A DNA stretch of 36,474 bases from Oscillospiraceae bacterium (lineage in GTDB: Bacteria > Bacillota > Clostridia > Oscillospirales > Oscillospiraceae). The translations under genes and the position numbers were made by a program. The stretch covers positions 1-36,474 of the forward strand of contig CACWLG010000043.1 in assembly GCA_902761635.1 (NCBI GenBank), read 5' to 3'. Below are positions 33,552 to 36,474 of this stretch, piece after piece; position 1 is the stretch's first letter; the number at the start of each line of letters is the position of its first letter. Under the pieces are notes generated by a model. The model had not been told where the DNA came from, did no database searches, and saw only the letters and a list, made by a program, of their open reading frames with translations.

Positions 33552-33907
33552 GTCTGCATCCCCGCGGCAGCCTCGCCGGCTTCCGGGAGCGGCTGCGCAC
33601 GCTCCTGCTGGCCCGGCCCGCGCGCCGGATCGCTCCGCCCCGCCTGCGGGGAAAAATGCGCCGGGCCGTTGTGGTCCCCACCCCGGACGAGATGTTCAGC
33701 GAGGCGGTCTTCATCCTGCGTGACGATGCCCTGCGCAGCCCCGGTCTCAACCGGGAGGAGCTGCTGCTTGAGGCCTCACGCGCCGCCGAGCGCTATACCG
33801 AGCACGCCCTCCCGGAGCGGGAAAGGCGCGGCCTGCATCCGCTGGCGTGGTTCCTGCTCGGCGCCGCCGCCGCGCTCCTGTTCCTGTGGGCGATCGGGGG
33901 ACTGTGA
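33548..33907 (+). CDS. Small tail-anchored membrane protein coupled to spoIIE
   Basis: A 119-residue protein of unknown function. The N-terminal 95 residues are soluble and strongly basic at first (RERLRTLLLARPARRIAPPR), then acidic and helical. A single helix (LAWFLLGAAAALLFLWAIGGL) ends the protein, so it should be tail-anchored with its body in the cytoplasm. ATG 33548 overlaps the spoIIE stop as ATGA and GGAGG precedes it, so the two proteins are probably made together. A role beside SpoIIE at the septum is a reasonable inference but nothing in the sequence proves it. Confidence 0.72.
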   Translation: MSLHPRGSLAGFRERLRTLLLARPARRIAPPRLRGKMRRAVVVPTPDEMFSEAVFILRDDALRSPGLNREELLLEASRAAERYTEHALPERERRGLHPLAWFLLGAAAALLFLWAIGGL

Positions 33908-33921
33908 AACCATAACAAAAC

Positions 33922-33950
33922 GATCCGCCAGCCGAAAGCGGCGGCGGATC
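33922..33950. terminator. Bidirectional hairpin between spoIIE and acnX units
   Basis: The arms GATCCGCC/GGCGGATC (33922-33929, 33943-33950) enclose a further GCC/GGC stem with one bulged base. The - strand continues GTTTTGTT and the + strand ATTTGAG, so it serves convergent transcripts, better on the - strand. Confidence 0.65.
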
Positions 33951-33984
33951 ATTTGAGTACCCTTGATGCACTTCTTGCGCGGCA

Positions 33985-34425
33985 TTACTCTACGGTGACA
34001 AGGCCATCCTCACCGATGGTGACGGTCATGCCGGTCTGAACATAGTCGAGAAATTCATCCCCCAGCATGTCCACCACGGGCATGGATGCCTCGGTCCACA
34101 CGTCGCCGAGGATCGCGCCGGAGGCGGCCAGCGAGTCAATGGGCTTGGAAAAGAGCATGCAGGCCGGCTGCTTGCCGTTGGCGCAGGCGGTGTAGAGGAC
34201 CATCCCCCCGGTGGTGGAGCCGATGGTCATCGGCAGGCACAGGGCCTTGCCGAGCATGGGCTTTTTGTAGAGGTCGGCGTTGTTCTGGTCGCCGCATTTG
34301 ACCTGCTTGTCGCCGAACATCAGAGCCATCTGGAAGCTTGCGAGGGTGTTGAAGCCGCCGCGGCTGACCAGGGCTTCGGCCCTGCAGGTGCCGGGGACGA
34401 TGACGCGGCCCTTGAACTGCTTCAT
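33985..34425 (-). CDS. AcnX-type dehydratase small subunit (DUF126)
   Basis: A 146-residue swivelling-domain subunit of an aconitase-superfamily enzyme. The core KPMLGKALCLPMTIGSTTGGMVLY and ILGDVWTEASMPVVDM match the DUF126/AcnX small subunit. In archaea the pair makes phosphomevalonate dehydratase; in bacteria known members act on cis-3-hydroxy-L-proline. No proline- or mevalonate-pathway neighbour is visible here, so the substrate is open. ATG 34425 overlaps the large-subunit stop (ATGA) with AAGGAGGGG upstream. Confidence 0.88.
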   Translation of the reverse strand: MKQFKGRVIVPGTCRAEALVSRGGFNTLASFQMALMFGDKQVKCGDQNNADLYKKPMLGKALCLPMTIGSTTGGMVLYTACANGKQPACMLFSKPIDSLAASGAILGDVWTEASMPVVDMLGDEFLDYVQTGMTVTIGEDGLVTVE

Positions 34426-35702
34426 GGTTTCCCCTCCTTGCTTGTGATGATGTCCAGGATCTCCCCCTCGGTATAGAAGCGGGCGCTGGTGTAGGTGCGC
34501 AGCTTGTTGGAGCAGGTGATGACCGGCTTTTTCTTGCAGAGGGGATTGTTCATGTACATGAGCGGGCAGATGTAGCTGATGACGATGCCGAAGCTGCGGA
34601 GCCGGGCGGCGAGAGTGCCCTTCTCCGCCTCGCGGATCACGGCGGGGGAGGCGGTGAAGACCGTGGGCACGCTGACGCGGCTCATGCTGTTTGCCCGCAG
34701 CTTCTCCTCAACAGCGCTGCACCAGTCCTCCATCTGGCAGAGGCTCAGGTGCGGGCAGCCCACGAAGCAGAGGACCGGGGCGGCATCCGGGTCCTTCCAC
34801 ACGACGGGGTAGCTCTCCTTCACGCGCTGAAGCTCCTCGTCGTCGATGACATAGACCTGCGCGTCCTCACGGATCAGCGCCTCGCCCTGCTTCTTCGCCT
34901 CGGGGGTCAGGCCCTCGATGTGGTACAGGCCCACCGCGCCGTTGGAGGCCGTAGCGGCGCCGAAGTCCTTGAGATAAGCACAGGCCTCGTCGTTGAGCTC
35001 TGTGCCCAGCCACTTGTCGAGACCCTTCACATAGGGGACCTCCTCCATGACCTTCATGCCGATGGCGGAGCCGAGAAGCTGGGCCTCCGGCTTCTGCGCG
35101 CACCTGACTTCCACGACCCAGGACGCCCTGCGCCCCTCGTCGGTCAGCAGGCCGAACTCGGGTACAAAGCCCGCCACCGAGCCCATCAGCTCGATGATGC
35201 CGGAGTTGCGGTTGCACCTTGCGCCGAGGACGGAGTTTGCGTATACCACGGCGGAGGATTCCGCCCAGCTCAGCACCTCGCCCTCCTGGGGCTTGTTGCC
35301 CACCTGGTCGAGATAGCAGGTGCAGGTGTAGTCCTCGTCCTTTGTGATGCCGAGCTTTTTGAGCTGCGCCTCGTACTTTTTCTGATGGGTGTACATGATC
35401 TTTTTGAATACGATGTCCTCCAAAAGACTGGAGGGGACCGCGGGATCAATGGGCCGCGGATCGGCGGTGAACTTCTGCCCGGAGACAAGGCCGGCGTCGA
35501 TGAGCTGGTCGTAGAGATCATAGACCGGCTGGATGGCCTTGAGCCCGAAGGAGATCACCGTGTGCCCGCACTTGCCGGTGATGGGGACCATGCGCTCGGC
35601 GCCGAAGGCGTCGCCGTACATGACAAGGGTCTTGACGACCTTGGCCAGGGTTTCGCCCTGCGCGCCGTCGAGCATGGCCTGCTGCTCGGGTGTGAGTTTC
35701 AA
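34422..35702 (-). CDS. AcnX-type dehydratase large subunit (DUF521)
   Basis: Catalytic Fe-S subunit of 426 residues. Recognisable segments are YTCTCYLDQVGNKP, YANSVLGARCNRNSGIIELMGSVAGFVPEFGLLTDEGRRA and LCFVGCPHLSLCQMEDW; together they supply several conserved cysteines for an Fe-S cluster. Length and order match AcnX large subunits that are not fused to the small one. The start is TTG 35702 with AAGGAAG about seven bases upstream; no in-frame ATG is near. It is the first gene of a two-gene operon behind a good promoter. Confidence 0.88.
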   Translation of the reverse strand: MKLTPEQQAMLDGAQGETLAKVVKTLVMYGDAFGAERMVPITGKCGHTVISFGLKAIQPVYDLYDQLIDAGLVSGQKFTADPRPIDPAVPSSLLEDIVFKKIMYTHQKKYEAQLKKLGITKDEDYTCTCYLDQVGNKPQEGEVLSWAESSAVVYANSVLGARCNRNSGIIELMGSVAGFVPEFGLLTDEGRRASWVVEVRCAQKPEAQLLGSAIGMKVMEEVPYVKGLDKWLGTELNDEACAYLKDFGAATASNGAVGLYHIEGLTPEAKKQGEALIREDAQVYVIDDEELQRVKESYPVVWKDPDAAPVLCFVGCPHLSLCQMEDWCSAVEEKLRANSMSRVSVPTVFTASPAVIREAEKGTLAARLRSFGIVISYICPLMYMNNPLCKKKPVITCSNKLRTYTSARFYTEGEILDIITSKEGKP

Positions 35703-35747
35703 GCAATCACTTCCTTCTTGCGTTTCAGATCGGTGGATGGTAATAAT

Positions 35748-35776
35748 ATTTTAGCAGTACAGACAGGGAAAGTCAA
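35748..35776 (-). promoter_or_regulatory. Sigma-A promoter of the acnX operon
   Basis: On the - strand TTGACT (35776-35771), a 17-base spacer and TAAAAT (35753-35748) are close to consensus. The predicted start is about 38 bases before the TTG start codon. Confidence 0.75.
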
Positions 35777-35898
35777 ATAGAGACAGATCATCATCAGGCA
35801 CCGCAGCCGGCAAGAATCGAGAGGCATGTCCATTCCCGGCACCGACACGGAGTGCGTCGGCCCGCTTGAAAAAACCGCAGAAAAATTTTGCAAAACCC

Positions 35899-35927
35899 TT
35901 GCAAAATCGGGGCGTATCTGCTATTAT
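35899..35927 (+). promoter_or_regulatory. Sigma-A promoter of rpsB
   Basis: TTGCAA (35899-35904), a 17-base spacer and TATTAT (35922-35927) are near consensus, with an A/T-rich segment just upstream (35877-35895) like an UP element. The predicted start is near 35934. Confidence 0.75.
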
Positions 35928-36016
35928 ATCAAGGCATTTCGCACGGAGGCGGACTTTCCCCCATGTGGCCCAAGGGCTTGGCGGAGAGGATGAGGCTTCC
36001 GGAGGAAATAACAAAT

Positions 36017-36055
36017 ATGAAAAAGGAGAATACCAAATGGCAGTCGTATCCATGA
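36017..36055 (+). CDS. Possible 12-codon upstream ORF overlapping the rpsB start
   Basis: ATG 36017, with GGAGG at 36001-36005 upstream, opens a frame encoding [12 protein letters not shown] that stops at 36055, 19 bases inside rpsB in another frame. It may be chance, since the second ribosome site AAAGGAG belongs to rpsB itself. If translated, it would compete with or deliver ribosomes to the rpsB start. Confidence 0.25.
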   Translation: MKKENTKWQSYP

Positions 36056-36474
36056 AGCAGCTGCTCGAGGCCGGTGTCCACTTCGGTCACCAGACCCGCC
36101 GCTGGAACCCCAAGATGGCCGAGTACATTTACTGTGAGCGCAACGGCATCTACATCATTGACCTTCAGAAAACCGTCAAGAAGCTCGAGGAAGCCTACAA
36201 CTTCGTCAGAGAGCTGGCAGAGAACGGGCAGACCATCCTCTTCGTCGGCACCAAGAAGCAGGCGACCGACGCCGTCAAGGAAGAGGCGGCCCGCGTCGGC
36301 ATGTACTATGTCAACGCCCGCTGGCTCGGCGGCATGCTCACCAACTTCAAGACCATGCGCACCCGCGTGGATCGTCTGGCCCAGCTCAAGAAGATGCAGG
36401 AAGACGGCACCTTCGACATGCTGCCCAAGAAGGAAGTCATGAAGCACCTGGGCGAGATGGAGAAGCTCGAGAAG
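36037..36474 (+). CDS. rpsB: 30S ribosomal protein S2, 3' end outside the window
   Basis: The first 146 residues of ribosomal protein S2, an essential protein of the small subunit. [27 protein letters not shown] and [16 protein letters not shown] followed by [16 protein letters not shown] are unmistakable family signatures. AAAGGAG precedes ATG 36037 at good spacing. About 100 residues remain beyond the right edge; tsf is expected to follow, by general Firmicutes gene order. Confidence 0.98.
   Translation, partial: MAVVSMKQLLEAGVHFGHQTRRWNPKMAEYIYCERNGIYIIDLQKTVKKLEEAYNFVRELAENGQTILFVGTKKQATDAVKEEAARVGMYYVNARWLGGMLTNFKTMRTRVDRLAQLKKMQEDGTFDMLPKKEVMKHLGEMEKLEK

Larger units (their letters stand above)
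35703..36036. other. Divergent intergenic region between acnX and rpsB
   Basis: The 334 bases hold two back-to-back promoters, for acnX (35748-35776, -) and rpsB (35899-35927, +). Between them (about 35777-35898) I see no gene, repeat or clear hairpin. The rpsB leader (about 35935-36036) is roughly 100 bases and contains two ribosome-site-like sequences, discussed with the short upstream ORF. Confidence 0.6.

Noticed and set aside
1-36474. CRISPR arrays, insertion sequences, integrase or rRNA genes
   Set aside because: No regularly spaced repeats, transposase or integrase motifs, or rRNA segments were found anywhere in the window.

Overview
The window looks like chromosomal DNA of a GC-rich, endospore-forming, anaerobic member of the Clostridia, most likely an Oscillospiraceae-type gut bacterium. 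The reasons are a clear spoIIE, several Clostridia-typical conserved families (a CD1247-like protein, DUF4317, DUF3810, DUF1643), purine-rich Shine-Dalgarno sites in front of almost every gene, frequent TTG/GTG starts, and an Mbh-like cation antiporter cluster. No species call is possible from the sequence alone. The last gene, rpsB, runs off the right edge.

Layout. 1-6240: a D-Ala-D-Ala carboxypeptidase (- strand) diverges from an OmpR/histidine kinase pair, followed by an M24 aminopeptidase, efp behind a good sigma-A promoter, and an acidic zinc-ribbon protein flanked by two copies of a palindromic repeat. 6369-15323 (- strand): a ten-gene operon mrpE-F-G, an MbhD-like gene, an MbhE/MrpB fusion, mrpC, and four consecutive MrpD/NuoLMN-like antiporter subunits. 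The order matches the ion-translocating half of archaeal membrane-bound hydrogenase, but no hydrogenase genes follow. A promoter and an intrinsic-terminator-like hairpin sit in its leader. 15503-21479 (- strand): an accessory island with a type III restriction-modification operon (res, then an AT-rich two-helix membrane protein, then mod), a 48-codon ORF, and a 44-residue peptide gene with a textbook double-glycine leader and its own strong terminator. The island abuts a degenerate tRNA-Gln(CUG) whose 3' half is intact.

21801-31000: mostly - strand housekeeping and conserved genes. These are DUF3810 (apparently leaderless), DUF1015 (+ strand), DUF4317, a VanZ-like/Nudix/DUF1643/AEC transporter/mgtE run, and S-adenosylhomocysteine hydrolase. 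31227-33907 (+): spoIIE translationally coupled to a small tail-anchored membrane protein. 33985-35702 (-): the two subunits of an AcnX-type (DUF521/DUF126) dehydratase. 36037 to the end (+): rpsB with a strong promoter and a short overlapping upstream ORF.

Functionally, the antiporter operon would exchange Na+ and H+ across the membrane; the RM island is defence; the envelope genes (carboxypeptidase, two-component system) and spoIIE serve wall and spore biology. The item most likely to be new is the orphan double-glycine peptide in the RM island, followed by the four-antiporter Mbh-like complex without hydrogenase.
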